44,719 nucleotides of DNA from a virus, in IMG/VR virus record IMGVR_UViG_3300035688_000016, positions 1 to 44,719 of that record; one strand, written 5' to 3'. The notes under the pieces are model-generated. The model did no database searches and was not told the DNA's origin. It was given only the letters and a program-made list of their open reading frames with translations. Below, one piece after another: positions 14,771 through 23,823 of the stretch. The number at the start of each line of letters is the position of its first letter. The stretch's first letter is position 1. The translations under genes and the position numbers were made by a program.

Positions 14771-15151
14771 ATGGCGCAAGCCAGCAGGGTTTATCTGACC
14801 AACGCGGCAGTGTGGAACGCCGGGGGGACTGACTTCCTGGCGCGGCTGAAGTCCGCGAGTATCAAACTATCGGTAGCCGTGCAGGAAAACTCGGCTATCC
14901 TCGATCCCGGCGTATATCCCCATCCGGGCAAGAAGTCAGCAAGCCTGGAGTGGTCGGAGGCAGAGGAGGGCACAAGCGTCCTAGTGCCGGGCGAGTATTA
15001 CGCCTTCACGGGAGAGGAGGCAGGGGGCAGCGCGTATTCCGGCACATTCCTCATGGAAGCGCGGAGCCAGGATATAGCGGAAGACGGCGTGAGCCGCGCG
15101 TGGTCAGGGACGTTCACGACGCTGACGATAGATGGCATTACCTTCTACTAG
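14771..15151 (+). CDS. Major tail (tube) protein candidate
   Basis: A 126-residue beta-rich protein (RVYLTNAAVWNAGGTDFLAR, EWSEAEEGTSVLVPGEYYAF, WSGTFTTLTIDGITFY) directly before the tail-assembly chaperone and tape measure, the standard place of the tube subunit. GGAGGTGATT precedes ATG 14771. It is short for a tube protein, but the single-domain size is possible. Assignment is by position, composition and strong translation signal. Confidence 0.6.
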   Translation: MAQASRVYLTNAAVWNAGGTDFLARLKSASIKLSVAVQENSAILDPGVYPHPGKKSASLEWSEAEEGTSVLVPGEYYAFTGEEAGGSAYSGTFLMEARSQDIAEDGVSRAWSGTFTTLTIDGITFY

Positions 15152-15160
15152 GAGGCGGGT

Positions 15161-15679
15161 ATGGCGAAGCGACTCAGTGCCGCGCATAGGGACGGGGCGA
15201 TAACGACCGTAGAGGAATTGGCATCTCATGCTGATGGTCTGCCTGATTACGAGGAGGCCGAGTTCTCTCTACCGCAGGGCAAGGTCTTCCGGTGCAAACT
15301 CAAAATCATCAAGGATGGGGCTGAGTGGGGCGAAATCATTAGACAGGCACAGGCCCGTATGGAACGGTCAAGGGCAAAGGGCGGATACACCTTCCAGGTT
15401 GGGGAGGGCGAATCCGCAACTATCGCAGACCCTAACATTGCCGCAGCGCTCACGTACGTAGCGCAGGGCATGCTAGAACCCAAGATCGCCTTCGCTCAGG
15501 CGGCAGTCCTCTTCCGCAAGACGGGCAAGTTACTACTTGAAGTGGCCATCAGGATACGCGAGATCAACGAGGCGGAGTCCTTCGAGCAAGCAAAAAACGC
15601 CTCCAGGCAGGCGACTGGGCCGGACTTGCCCGAATCGCCTGCCTCGCCGTCTTCGGTAAGCCCTTCAGCAGATGTATAG
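15161..15679 (+). CDS. Tail assembly chaperone, short form (gpG-like)
   Basis: The 172-residue protein (LPDYEEAEFSLPQGKVFRCK, then a helical ALTYVAQGMLEPKIAFAQAA and a Pro/Ser-rich tail) has the size and position of lambda gpG, which coats the tape measure during tail building. Its reading frame contains a perfect slippery heptamer at 15592-15598, and a -1 shift yields a longer form. The Pro/Ser tail after the slip site is what unshifted ribosomes add. Confidence 0.8.
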   Translation: MAKRLSAAHRDGAITTVEELASHADGLPDYEEAEFSLPQGKVFRCKLKIIKDGAEWGEIIRQAQARMERSRAKGGYTFQVGEGESATIADPNIAAALTYVAQGMLEPKIAFAQAAVLFRKTGKLLLEVAIRIREINEAESFEQAKNASRQATGPDLPESPASPSSVSPSADV

Positions 15680-15753
15680 CGGAGGGATATAGCAAGCAGG
15701 ATATGGAGGAGGCGATGGCCTTCCTCGAACTCTTTCCACGATTAGCACTATGA
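15161..15753 (+). CDS. Tail assembly chaperone, -1 frameshift form (gpGT-like)
   Basis: After slipping at A AAA AAC (15592-15598) ribosomes would resume at 15598 and read 51 further residues (RLQAGDWAGLARIACLAVFG ... FLELFPRLAL), ending at TGA 15751-15753. The total is about 197 residues. The extension is folded-looking, uses the otherwise empty gap before the tape measure, and its stop overlaps the tape-measure ATG as ATGA. This is the classical G/GT arrangement of siphophage tails. Joined segments are 15161-15598 and 15598-15753. Confidence 0.85.
15592..15644 (+). promoter_or_regulatory. Programmed -1 frameshift signal
   Basis: The heptamer A AAA AAC is in the correct codon phase (GCA AAA AAC). 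Six bases later a 10-bp perfect stem (15605-15614 with 15635-15644) encloses an inner GGGC/GCCC stem (15617-15620 with 15628-15631). Slippery site, spacer and stimulatory structure all meet the usual requirements. Confidence 0.9.
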
Positions 15754-17117
15754 TAACAACGGATGTTCTGAAGGTAGACGCTCGGCTCGACGATCACATG
15801 AGCGGGAAGCTCAAGGGCTTGGCGGGCGGAATAGGATCGCTTGGAGCGAAACTCGGTATGCTTGGTTCGCTCGGTGGTATCAGTGCTATATTCGGTGGCG
15901 CGGGAGGTATAGCTGGTCTACTCATGGGTAGTCGGGCCGTCGGTAGTTACGCCGAGGAACTTGAGAACCTGTCCGCATCAACCGGCCTCTCTACGACAAA
16001 GCTCCAAGAACTCCGGTACGCCGCCAACATCATGGGTCTGGACTTTGAGCGTGTTACGCGAGGGGTCGGCATGATCGAGATGAAGATGATGGGCATGGAG
16101 AAGGAGACGGGCAATGCCTCCGACGCCATGAAGCGACTCGGTATCCCAATCCACGGTACACACGGGGAATTACGCTCTATGGGCGACCTCTTCGTAGACG
16201 TAATAGGCAAACTCCAGGGCGTCAGGAACGCTACCGAGCGCAACATGTTAGCAGCTCAACTATTCGGTAGAGGTTGGCGCGAATTGGCTCCGCTCATTGC
16301 CATGCCTGCCGAGGAATTAGCGCGCCTCACAGACGAAGCGCATAAGGCAAGCGCAGTCCTCTCCGGCGAAGCGTTGATGAAGGCCAAGAAGTTCGACGAC
16401 GAGGTTGACCGCATGGAAGAACGCCTAAAGGCGATGGGCCGGGTCCTGTTGATCGAGGCAATACCCTACCTGGAGAAGTTCATCAAGTGGATTACTGAGG
16501 GCATCCCCAAGCTCCAGAAGTTTATTGACAAGCAGGGCGGTCTAGCCGGGATATTGAAAGAGGTCGTCAAGTGGACGCGCATCTTTGTAAGCCTATGGAT
16601 CGGATTGAAGTTCGCGGAGATCGTCGGTTGGCTTCTCAAGATGGCGAAGGCTATCAAAGAGATAGGGATAGCCGAGGCCATCGCCGGACTCCTGAACCCC
16701 GTGACAATGGGTGCGGCGGCGGCGGGTATAGCGGCAGCGATTGCCGCCTACTTCCTGCTCGGCAAGGTATTCAAGGGAGTCGGCGGCGGTGAACCCGGCA
16801 CGCAGGGCCCGCTCTGGGTCCCGCCCAGTCTGAAGGGTCTACTCGCCCAGATAGCCGGTAATACTGAGCAAACGGCTGGCAACACAAAGGCTATGGCCGA
16901 GGGGCTTTCAGTTTCCGGCGGCGGCTGGCGCACGAAACAGGCGACTGCCTTCGAGCGGTTCCGGCTCCGCGCCCGTCAAGCAATGCAGGTCAACATTAAC
17001 GTGGCTGGCGTCGAGGGGCCGATCTCGGCGGTTATGGGAAACGTGGCGGCGCAGGCCGTGGGTCAGTTCGCCGGTCAGTTCGCGGCAGCGACGGGCGGCT
17101 CTGCGAGGTACGGATAA
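15750..17117 (+). CDS. Tape measure protein
   Basis: The 455-residue protein begins with a Gly/Ala-rich hydrophobic segment (~27-65), then a typical tape-measure stretch (AEELENLSASTGLSTTKLQE, LRYAANIMGLDFERVTRGVG), long helices to ~245, and a second hydrophobic region (~255-340, including AAAAGIAAAIAAYFLLGKVF). By the common ~1.5 A per residue rule the tail would be roughly 70 nm, short for a siphovirus. Start ATG overlaps the gpGT-like stop. Confidence 0.85.
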   Translation: MITTDVLKVDARLDDHMSGKLKGLAGGIGSLGAKLGMLGSLGGISAIFGGAGGIAGLLMGSRAVGSYAEELENLSASTGLSTTKLQELRYAANIMGLDFERVTRGVGMIEMKMMGMEKETGNASDAMKRLGIPIHGTHGELRSMGDLFVDVIGKLQGVRNATERNMLAAQLFGRGWRELAPLIAMPAEELARLTDEAHKASAVLSGEALMKAKKFDDEVDRMEERLKAMGRVLLIEAIPYLEKFIKWITEGIPKLQKFIDKQGGLAGILKEVVKWTRIFVSLWIGLKFAEIVGWLLKMAKAIKEIGIAEAIAGLLNPVTMGAAAAGIAAAIAAYFLLGKVFKGVGGGEPGTQGPLWVPPSLKGLLAQIAGNTEQTAGNTKAMAEGLSVSGGGWRTKQATAFERFRLRARQAMQVNINVAGVEGPISAVMGNVAAQAVGQFAGQFAAATGGSARYG

Positions 17118-17120
17118 GGT

Positions 17121-17252
17121 TCAATGCCTGAGCGCCTTGGCTATATAGATCACCGCTGCCACACCTACCAAGGCAAGAACACCGAGCGGCCCGAAACACA
17201 GGAAGACGGCGATGACCACGATGCCGGCGATCAGACAACCGCAGGTTCCCAT
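17121..17252 (-). CDS. Possible small antisense membrane protein
   Basis: In the 151-base gap after the tape measure, the minus strand encodes a 43-residue hydrophobic peptide (GTCGCLIAGIVVIAVFLCFG...) ending KALRH, with two membrane-segment-like stretches. TGCTATAAT on the minus strand at 17260-17268 resembles an extended -10. The ribosome binding site is poor, and the strand is opposite to all neighbours. Reverse complements of acidic coding DNA also look hydrophobic, so this may be spurious. Confidence 0.3.
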   Translation of the reverse strand: MGTCGCLIAGIVVIAVFLCFGPLGVLALVGVAAVIYIAKALRH

Positions 17253-17268
17253 ACCTGGATTATAGCAC

Positions 17269-19356
17269 ATGTCCGAACCGCTTTTGGAGATTCTGATAGA
17301 CGCCGACACCCGCTGCAACACCGTGCAGAATCGGGGTTGGGGCGACCACATAAGTGCACGGCGCACGGCGTTCGGCGCGTCCCTCACCGACTGCTGGATT
17401 GACCCCGTCGGTAACGCACTGCTCCTTCAGCCGCTTCAACTGCTGCCCGGCTTCAGGGCAGGAACCGTCACAGTCCCCCGCCTCCGACTGACCGACTGGA
17501 ATGTGGCAACGGGCGCATTCGAGGAGGTCGTGGACAACTCAGTCTACGCCTCGGACTATTATCTGCTGTCCGATGGCACGATAGACGCGGAGATTCAAAC
17601 CACGACTATCTACGAGGTCAACCGCGCCTTCTATGCCTCCTTCCATGTATTCGCCCACCATAGCGACCCTTGCCTGTTCGCCAGGTTCTACTTCGGGCAG
17701 TACCGGCTAGACCTCTACAGCGACGGCCACAGTTGCCTCTGGCTGGCCGCTGGCGGGGCCTGTAAGGGTAGGGGTTATATAACCCCCGGCCCACAGGACT
17801 TAACCGGCAGGATGCTCGACCTGGTAGTGCTGCCCTATAACCGGAACCAGATACTTATATGGTCCCCGGCGGGCGGCTCCGGCTGGGTGTTCATTGACGC
17901 CTCGCTCCCGGCACAGAAGCGGGAACTCGACGATTACCATATAACGGACGCGGGGCAACTCAAGGCTATCTTTCCCGCCGGCGCGGGCCGATTCCAGGCC
18001 ATGCCGCTGAAGTTTAAAACGAGTGCGACCTACCTCTCCGGCGTCGTGGAGTGCGCGATAGCCCCGACGAGCGAGCAGGAACCCACCGCAGAGTCAATCT
18101 GGGACGTTCCGCGCGGAATTGGCGGAGGGTGCATCAGTTGGGTAAAGGAGGAGGATGGGATAACAGACTTCTCGCCGGATGGCGAGAAGCGGCGCTACCG
18201 GGCACGTTTCGACCTCCTCAGTAACGGTGATTGGACGCCCTTCATCTACGGCATGACCGTGGACTGGCCTGCGGTCAAGGGCATTAAGACGCCGGAGCAG
18301 TTGGGGATCGTCGCTGACTGCAAATCGTTCAGCCTACATATAGCCGAGGACGCGCGGCAGTCGCAGGCGACGTTCACCGTGCGGAACGCCGGTACGACGC
18401 AGTATGCGAAGCTCAGGCGGAAATCGGGCCGTAGTTGCATTATCAGGATCGGCACGACGGAGATATTCTGGGGCGTCCTAAACGTCCCCGACTTCACGCT
18501 CGGACTCGATGAGAACCTGAGCGAGTATCAGGTCACGGCCCAGAGCGTACTGCGCTGGTGGGAACTGGCGAACTTACCGAACTCTGTCCCCTGGGACAAC
18601 AAGCCCCATACGGACTTTATGCGCTGGCTAGCGACGCTCGACGACTGCGTTGACAGCGACCTCTCGTGGCCGGCCATCGCGGGGCAGGCACTGCCCGCGC
18701 CGACCGAGCCAGGCGGGGACCCGCTCTGGCAGCCGAAGGACGGGGATACGCGGGAGGAGTGGGCGAAGAAATTGACGGACTTGACCGGCTTCGTGCTAGA
18801 CGACGCCCCGAACGCGGGAACCGGCCTGATGCAACTGCGCTACCAAAACCGGGATGACCTGCCGACGTCCTCGCCGCAGGATTTCTACTTCACGCGGCTG
18901 GAGTCACCGTCTGACCGACGCCTGTGGGTGCGGTCATTCAAGGAGATGGTAGAGGAGCCGGAGGCGACGCAGGTGTGGGCGATAGGGTGCCGGGAGGATA
19001 CCGAGGAGCTGATCGCCGCCGCCTACATAGACTTCAAGGCCGAGGACGGGTCGCTGGCGGACGACGACCGACCCGCGAACTGGATGGGGCGACCCATCCC
19101 TGTGAAGTTAAGCGACTTTACACTGCGGACGATGGACGACCTGAAGAAGCTCGCGTACCGGGTAGCGAAGCGAATAACTGTCCCCCGGATATGCGCGGAG
19201 ATCGAGGCGGAGTATGTGGTAGGGCTTTACCGCTACTCGCCGGTAAGGGTAGATATGGCGGTCTATCGCATCCTGGAGATGGACATTGACTGCCAGATGG
19301 AGATTGACGGCGCGACCTTCAGGCCGACACGGTACAAGTTGGAGCAGATAGCATGA
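17269..19356 (+). CDS. Large tail-tip / baseplate hub candidate
   Basis: The 695-residue protein follows the tape measure, the usual slot for distal-tail and hub proteins. The N-terminal ~330 residues are beta-rich (YYLLSDGTIDAEIQTTTIYE). From ~345 (SFSLHIAEDARQSQATFTVR) to the end (VDMAVYRILEMDIDCQMEID) it has the split-barrel look of hub/Tal proteins, with a central EEWAKKLTDLTGFVLDD typical of hub insert domains. No catalytic motif was seen. It contains a perfect 9-bp hairpin at 18168-18189 and a 16-base palindrome at 17771-17786. ATGA overlap with the next gene. Confidence 0.6.
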   Translation: MSEPLLEILIDADTRCNTVQNRGWGDHISARRTAFGASLTDCWIDPVGNALLLQPLQLLPGFRAGTVTVPRLRLTDWNVATGAFEEVVDNSVYASDYYLLSDGTIDAEIQTTTIYEVNRAFYASFHVFAHHSDPCLFARFYFGQYRLDLYSDGHSCLWLAAGGACKGRGYITPGPQDLTGRMLDLVVLPYNRNQILIWSPAGGSGWVFIDASLPAQKRELDDYHITDAGQLKAIFPAGAGRFQAMPLKFKTSATYLSGVVECAIAPTSEQEPTAESIWDVPRGIGGGCISWVKEEDGITDFSPDGEKRRYRARFDLLSNGDWTPFIYGMTVDWPAVKGIKTPEQLGIVADCKSFSLHIAEDARQSQATFTVRNAGTTQYAKLRRKSGRSCIIRIGTTEIFWGVLNVPDFTLGLDENLSEYQVTAQSVLRWWELANLPNSVPWDNKPHTDFMRWLATLDDCVDSDLSWPAIAGQALPAPTEPGGDPLWQPKDGDTREEWAKKLTDLTGFVLDDAPNAGTGLMQLRYQNRDDLPTSSPQDFYFTRLESPSDRRLWVRSFKEMVEEPEATQVWAIGCREDTEELIAAAYIDFKAEDGSLADDDRPANWMGRPIPVKLSDFTLRTMDDLKKLAYRVAKRITVPRICAEIEAEYVVGLYRYSPVRVDMAVYRILEMDIDCQMEIDGATFRPTRYKLEQIA

Positions 19357-19820
19357 GAATCCTGCGAGGGATATTTAGTCCGGGGCCGAGTGTAACGAGC
19401 GGTGCTGGTCCTTCCCCACTTGGCGGCCCTTCAGTCACTAACGCCTACCTGCCGCCGCCGCCGATTGCCGGTCCCAGTATCACGGGGGGCCGCGGTTGGG
19501 GTTGGATTGGCGGGCCGGGTGTCACGAACGCGCCTCCGCCCTACGTACCGGCTCGTGGCCCTTCGGTTACCCAACCATCTTACCTGGACACTATTATCAG
19601 GCGTATCAAGAAGGTAATGGGACCGCCGTTATACAAACCGCCCCCGCCGATAGCTAAGCCGCCGAAAGCGCCGGTGACTGCCCCCGATGTTCCGAAGGCC
19701 GACTGCCAGGGCCGTATAACGAAAATCGAGATTATGACAACCGCGCCGACGCCGGGCGTACAAAAAGAGGTATTTACGCTCGGCCTTAACGTGCCGGACG
19801 CTAGCACTTGGGTGATATGA
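19353..19820 (+). CDS. Pro/Gly-rich repeat protein of the tail tip
   Basis: The 155-residue protein has an N-terminal half made of degenerate GPSVT repeats (GPSVTSG, GPSVTNA, GPSITGG, GPGVTNA, GPSVTQP) separated by polyproline. It then has a basic helix (DTIIRRIKKVMG), another Pro-rich stretch and a short folded end. It overlaps the hub candidate by four bases and the zinc-ribbon gene after it. It may be a flexible linker or collagen-like spacer in the tail tip; no family recognised. Confidence 0.55.
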   Translation: MRILRGIFSPGPSVTSGAGPSPLGGPSVTNAYLPPPPIAGPSITGGRGWGWIGGPGVTNAPPPYVPARGPSVTQPSYLDTIIRRIKKVMGPPLYKPPPPIAKPPKAPVTAPDVPKADCQGRITKIEIMTTAPTPGVQKEVFTLGLNVPDASTWVI

Positions 19821-20098
19821 TGAGCGTGGCTTACCGCTGCCGGACATGCGGCCACTATTTCCTGCTTCTTCCCTCGCCGGGGGAGAACGGAGAGGCGCTC
19901 ATCAAGCGGGCGCGGATGACGCCGGAGACGGACTGCACGAGCTTTGAGTGTGAGGGCATAGCGGAGCGGTGCCCCTATATTGTTGCCTGCCGCTACTGCG
20001 GGGCTAAAATCACCGTTGACTGGCTTACCGCCAACCGCGTGTCATGTCTGTCATGCGGGCGGCTGGTAAACCTGTGCGCGGAGGCCGATAATGGTTGA
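19817..20098 (+). CDS. Zinc-ribbon protein within the tail operon
   Basis: The 93-residue protein has pairs CRTCG, CRYCGA and CLSCGR plus CEG/RCPY between them, consistent with two zinc ribbons. ATG 19817 overlaps the preceding stop (ATGATGA); ATG 19820 is nearly equivalent. It ends inside the start of the giant tail protein (8-base overlap). A chaperone or adaptor for that Cys-containing protein is possible. Confidence 0.65.
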   Translation: MMSVAYRCRTCGHYFLLLPSPGENGEALIKRARMTPETDCTSFECEGIAERCPYIVACRYCGAKITVDWLTANRVSCLSCGRLVNLCAEADNG

Positions 20099-23000
20099 GT
20101 TTGCCACCGGACTGAAGCACAAGAAGAAATGGGAGGTCAAGGTCCGCCTCCATAGCGTCCGTACGATAACGAGTTGGGAATGGCAGCCGCCTCCGCCGGA
20201 AGATCCAGTCTGCACGTATCCGGTGTGGGGCGTAGACTCCTCGACTAGCATTGACATCATGACACCTGCAGGCAGCGTACGGGTTTGGGCGGACTACGTG
20301 CCATCCGCCCGGCCCGAGAATGAGGAGATAGGCCAGTGGGTTGGTGGCAACCCTCCGGGGGGCGAACCCGACCTCGGCGGCAGGTTGGAGTTCTGGGCGA
20401 TGGCCATCGCCCCCACAGCGGAGATATTCGAGCCGATCCGACTGGGCTGGATTCCGATCTACTGGTGGTGGGACCCCCTTATCTGCTGGAACTACGGTGG
20501 CAGCGGGATCAATAAGGACGCGAGCCACTGGAGCGCCTATATTAACCTTACACTCACGAGTTGGGCGGAATACGAGATCATGGCGGACGACTACGAGCCG
20601 AACCTCTCACAGAGCGCCGCTTGCCAATCGCCATGTCCGCCCGCCTACTGCCGCTTCCCCGATAGAAGCCAGTCCTTCGCCGAGGCTAAGTGGATTGACA
20701 TCAAGGGGTACGCGTGGATGCCGGAGGAGACGTGCGGGGGCTTGCTGGAGTGGAGTATATCGGGCGGCGGCGGAAGCGGCAGCCAGGGCTGGATACTCGA
20801 AGCCCCGCCCGCCTACTGGAACTCGGCCTGTTGGACGCTACTGAATGCCTCACCTGCCGGACCGATACCAAGTCAGCCAGACCTCACGGATAAGGACCAC
20901 ATCGTTGACATATTCACCGCCCTCGGTTTTCGCTACTGGAACAGTAAGGATAGCGGCACGACCTGGCAGCAGGACAACCTGCCGCCGTTCGTGCCGGCGG
21001 GCGGCGGGGGGACTTACCGCTACAGGTACGAACCCGCAGGCCAGGAGGAATGCTGGTTCCGGTACGCGTGGACGTTCACGCCATCCTCGGTCGGGATGGC
21101 CTACGGCGGCAGCGGACCCGGCGGCCCCTATACGCCGGGGGTCGTCAACCTACCCATCGCCATGATGTGCCCGCCGTGCCTAGCACACTATACCACAAAC
21201 TGCCCGGACTGGACGCCGAAGCCAATCGAGTGGCAGAGTCTCATAGCCAACACGATCTATAGTCGGGCCTCTATTCCCCCTGAGCGGGGTTGGCGCTGGC
21301 TCGACGGGGCCGAAGCCGTCGTATTAGAGGGCAACACAAGCCGCGACGTCGGCTACACGGGCTGGTGGGTTATACCGTGCGGGCCGTACCCGCCCGATGA
21401 GACGGTGATTGTCCCGATCTCCAAGCAGACGGTAAGAGAGGACGGATTGCCGCACCCGTGGTGGTGCGATGAGACGCACCTAGAGTCCTACCTATACTGG
21501 CCTACCAGCGGCCCAGAATACTACGACCTGCCGGAACCGGCGCAACCGTGGGGACAAGACCCGATATGGGTGAACCATGAACTCATCGTCTCCAACCTGG
21601 GGGTGCTGAAACAGCCGTACTACCCGCTTGACGATCCGCTCTGGGGCGATTGGCGGGTTCCCCTCTCGATAGTAGGTTGGGATTGGAATGCGCTCACCGT
21701 ACGGCACTACAACGACGTGACACTCTGGAGTTTCGATAGTGCAGAACCTTACCAGGACGACCTCGTGAACTGCTCTGCTGGCCTGGACGGCGGACTCCTC
21801 CGGCTGAAGGATATAACGGCGGGCGCCTCCGCCACGGGCGATCACTATCGGCTCACGACGCTAACGGCGGACTGCCTGGACGACGACGCGACGCTTTACG
21901 TAGCGGATACGACGGGGTTCCCGGAGTCCGGTGATCTTTTGTTGATGCCCTTGTACAGCGGGAGTTGGACATGGGATGCCGTTACCTACGCCGGCAAGAC
22001 GGGAACGACCTTCACCGGCTGCCAGGGCGTCAAGGCGAACTCCAGCGGGGAGCGGGTGGAGTTGATCGGTCCCTGGCTCTCGCACTACCGGTACGTTCGG
22101 CTAGACTGGGAGGCCCGGGATGGCGAGGGCGAGATAGATGAGTCGGCGAAACTGAGGGTGTGGTTTGGTGAGAAGTGGTGGGATCTGGCCTGGAGCGAGT
22201 ATCTCGGGGACTTCTGGCAGGTGATTGACCTCTGCAAACCGCACGGCGGGCTGGCCTGCGATCCCTCGTCCGAGCAGCAGAGCATGTTGAACTACTACCT
22301 GCCGCGCTCCATAGGTAAGTTCAACGGTAACTACATCGCGGGCAATGAGGGGGATACGGCTCTCCAAAACCCGAACTGCGAGGTGACGCAGCCAAACGAT
22401 AGGACGGTTGACTATGAGTGGTACTGGGGCGTTGACAAAGTGAATGTAGTCAAGTTCTCGGAGTTGACCGAGGGCGATACATACACCATAAGGACGATAA
22501 AGGGGGAACTTCTGAGTCCTACCGGGTCTGTCCTGAAAGCTGTCGAGCAATGGGGGTGGCGAAGAGCCCGGGATACGGACAACATGGCGAAACTAAGGAG
22601 TGGAATCGAGCCAGCGCCAGATAATTTCTACTACGACTCGGACGAGATCGGCTGGGTGCTGTTCGCGGACGGGAGGCCAGCGGCGGAGATAACCGGGCAT
22701 ATCTGGCAGGAGCGGACTAACGACGGCACAGGGTGCTGCGATGCGCTCCATTTCGACCCGCTACTCAAGGACATCTGGGTATTCCCGCGCCATCCCCGCA
22801 GGAGTCCGCCCGCCACGTTCGTTGTCGGTCAGGTGGGGGGCACTGGCTACCTCTCGAACGACCGCGACATGCGACATCTGCGGCTGGACTCGGCGGTCAA
22901 CGTCTCCGAATCCCTGACAACCCTGACGGCCCGCATCCGCTGTGATATGGTCCGGCAGGTGCTCGGGAGTGGCACAATGCCGTGGACCTTCGACTTCCGC

Positions 23001-23819
23001 AAGCGGTTCAGGCATAGGGTTTGCGGCCTGGTATTCGAGGGAGACAAACCCCGCCGGTCGGAGGCGGTCAAGGTCGAGTGCGGCGAGCATACCAGGTACG
23101 GTGTGACCAACTATTACGGCCACTTCGCCATTGACGTTCCCCGGAAGGAGGACGACGGCGCGAGGGTGTCACTTCCGAACGCGGCGGGTGTACCCTCGGT
23201 CATGGTTCCGGTGAGGCAGCGGCGCATGAGCTTCTGCGGGATCGGCGGAACCTGGCCCGTAGGGGCGTTGGGGCAAGGGATATGCTGGTCGGACGGGGCG
23301 GGTAGGGCGTACGCTATCTATGGGGCGGACGACGGGCTAAAGTTGCGTGTATACGGTCGGGGCGGTTGGTCGGATCGGCAGGTAACGGAGGACTCCGCCG
23401 ACCGGAACCCGAAGATTGACCATGCGCCCGGGCGGAAGGACGTGCTCTGGATAAGTTACGAAACAGATGCGGACGGTTCCTTCGTGGGGTGCCGCTCGAC
23501 GGATTCAGGAAGGACATGGGGGGCTGAGGTGAGTATAGCGACAGGATACCACGGGTGCATCTGCCTGTTACCAGCGGGCGTCGTCCTGGCTGGTTACTAT
23601 AGCGGCGGGGCGGTCTACGCGAAGCGCTCACGCGATGCGGGATTAACCTGGAGCGCGGCTATAACGGTAGTGCCGAGCGGCGCGGCTGATGACAACATAG
23701 ACATCTGCGCCGTGCCGGGGCGCAAGGCGAGCGCCTGGCTGGTCTACCGGCGGGATTCGGACAATGCACTTGTCCGCATGATCTCGGACGACGGCGGCAA
23801 GACCTGGGCGGAGGGATAG
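20091..23819 (+). CDS. Giant Trp-rich tail protein with C-terminal Asp-box repeats
   Basis: The 1242-residue protein is unusually rich in Trp, Tyr, Pro and Cys over its first ~600 residues (for example IPIYWWWDPLICWNYGGSG). Three Asp boxes of the SxDxGxTW type occur near the C-terminus (~1137 STDSGRTWG, ~1179 SRDAGLTWS, ~1231 SDDGGKTWA) with a fourth at ~284 (SKDSGTTWQ). Such boxes mark beta-propellers of the sialidase/BNR group, suggesting glycan or host-surface binding. The last box is at the very end, so the propeller may be incomplete or closed by another chain. GGAGG precedes ATG 20091. Confidence 0.65.
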   Translation: MVEFATGLKHKKKWEVKVRLHSVRTITSWEWQPPPPEDPVCTYPVWGVDSSTSIDIMTPAGSVRVWADYVPSARPENEEIGQWVGGNPPGGEPDLGGRLEFWAMAIAPTAEIFEPIRLGWIPIYWWWDPLICWNYGGSGINKDASHWSAYINLTLTSWAEYEIMADDYEPNLSQSAACQSPCPPAYCRFPDRSQSFAEAKWIDIKGYAWMPEETCGGLLEWSISGGGGSGSQGWILEAPPAYWNSACWTLLNASPAGPIPSQPDLTDKDHIVDIFTALGFRYWNSKDSGTTWQQDNLPPFVPAGGGGTYRYRYEPAGQEECWFRYAWTFTPSSVGMAYGGSGPGGPYTPGVVNLPIAMMCPPCLAHYTTNCPDWTPKPIEWQSLIANTIYSRASIPPERGWRWLDGAEAVVLEGNTSRDVGYTGWWVIPCGPYPPDETVIVPISKQTVREDGLPHPWWCDETHLESYLYWPTSGPEYYDLPEPAQPWGQDPIWVNHELIVSNLGVLKQPYYPLDDPLWGDWRVPLSIVGWDWNALTVRHYNDVTLWSFDSAEPYQDDLVNCSAGLDGGLLRLKDITAGASATGDHYRLTTLTADCLDDDATLYVADTTGFPESGDLLLMPLYSGSWTWDAVTYAGKTGTTFTGCQGVKANSSGERVELIGPWLSHYRYVRLDWEARDGEGEIDESAKLRVWFGEKWWDLAWSEYLGDFWQVIDLCKPHGGLACDPSSEQQSMLNYYLPRSIGKFNGNYIAGNEGDTALQNPNCEVTQPNDRTVDYEWYWGVDKVNVVKFSELTEGDTYTIRTIKGELLSPTGSVLKAVEQWGWRRARDTDNMAKLRSGIEPAPDNFYYDSDEIGWVLFADGRPAAEITGHIWQERTNDGTGCCDALHFDPLLKDIWVFPRHPRRSPPATFVVGQVGGTGYLSNDRDMRHLRLDSAVNVSESLTTLTARIRCDMVRQVLGSGTMPWTFDFRKRFRHRVCGLVFEGDKPRRSEAVKVECGEHTRYGVTNYYGHFAIDVPRKEDDGARVSLPNAAGVPSVMVPVRQRRMSFCGIGGTWPVGALGQGICWSDGAGRAYAIYGADDGLKLRVYGRGGWSDRQVTEDSADRNPKIDHAPGRKDVLWISYETDADGSFVGCRSTDSGRTWGAEVSIATGYHGCICLLPAGVVLAGYYSGGAVYAKRSRDAGLTWSAAITVVPSGAADDNIDICAVPGRKASAWLVYRRDSDNALVRMISDDGGKTWAEG

Positions 23820-23823
23820 CAGA

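Noticed and set aside
17124-17402. Plus-strand frame after the tape measure
   Set aside because: It overlaps the tail-tip gene by 134 bases, lacks a Shine-Dalgarno and has no recognisable sequence.
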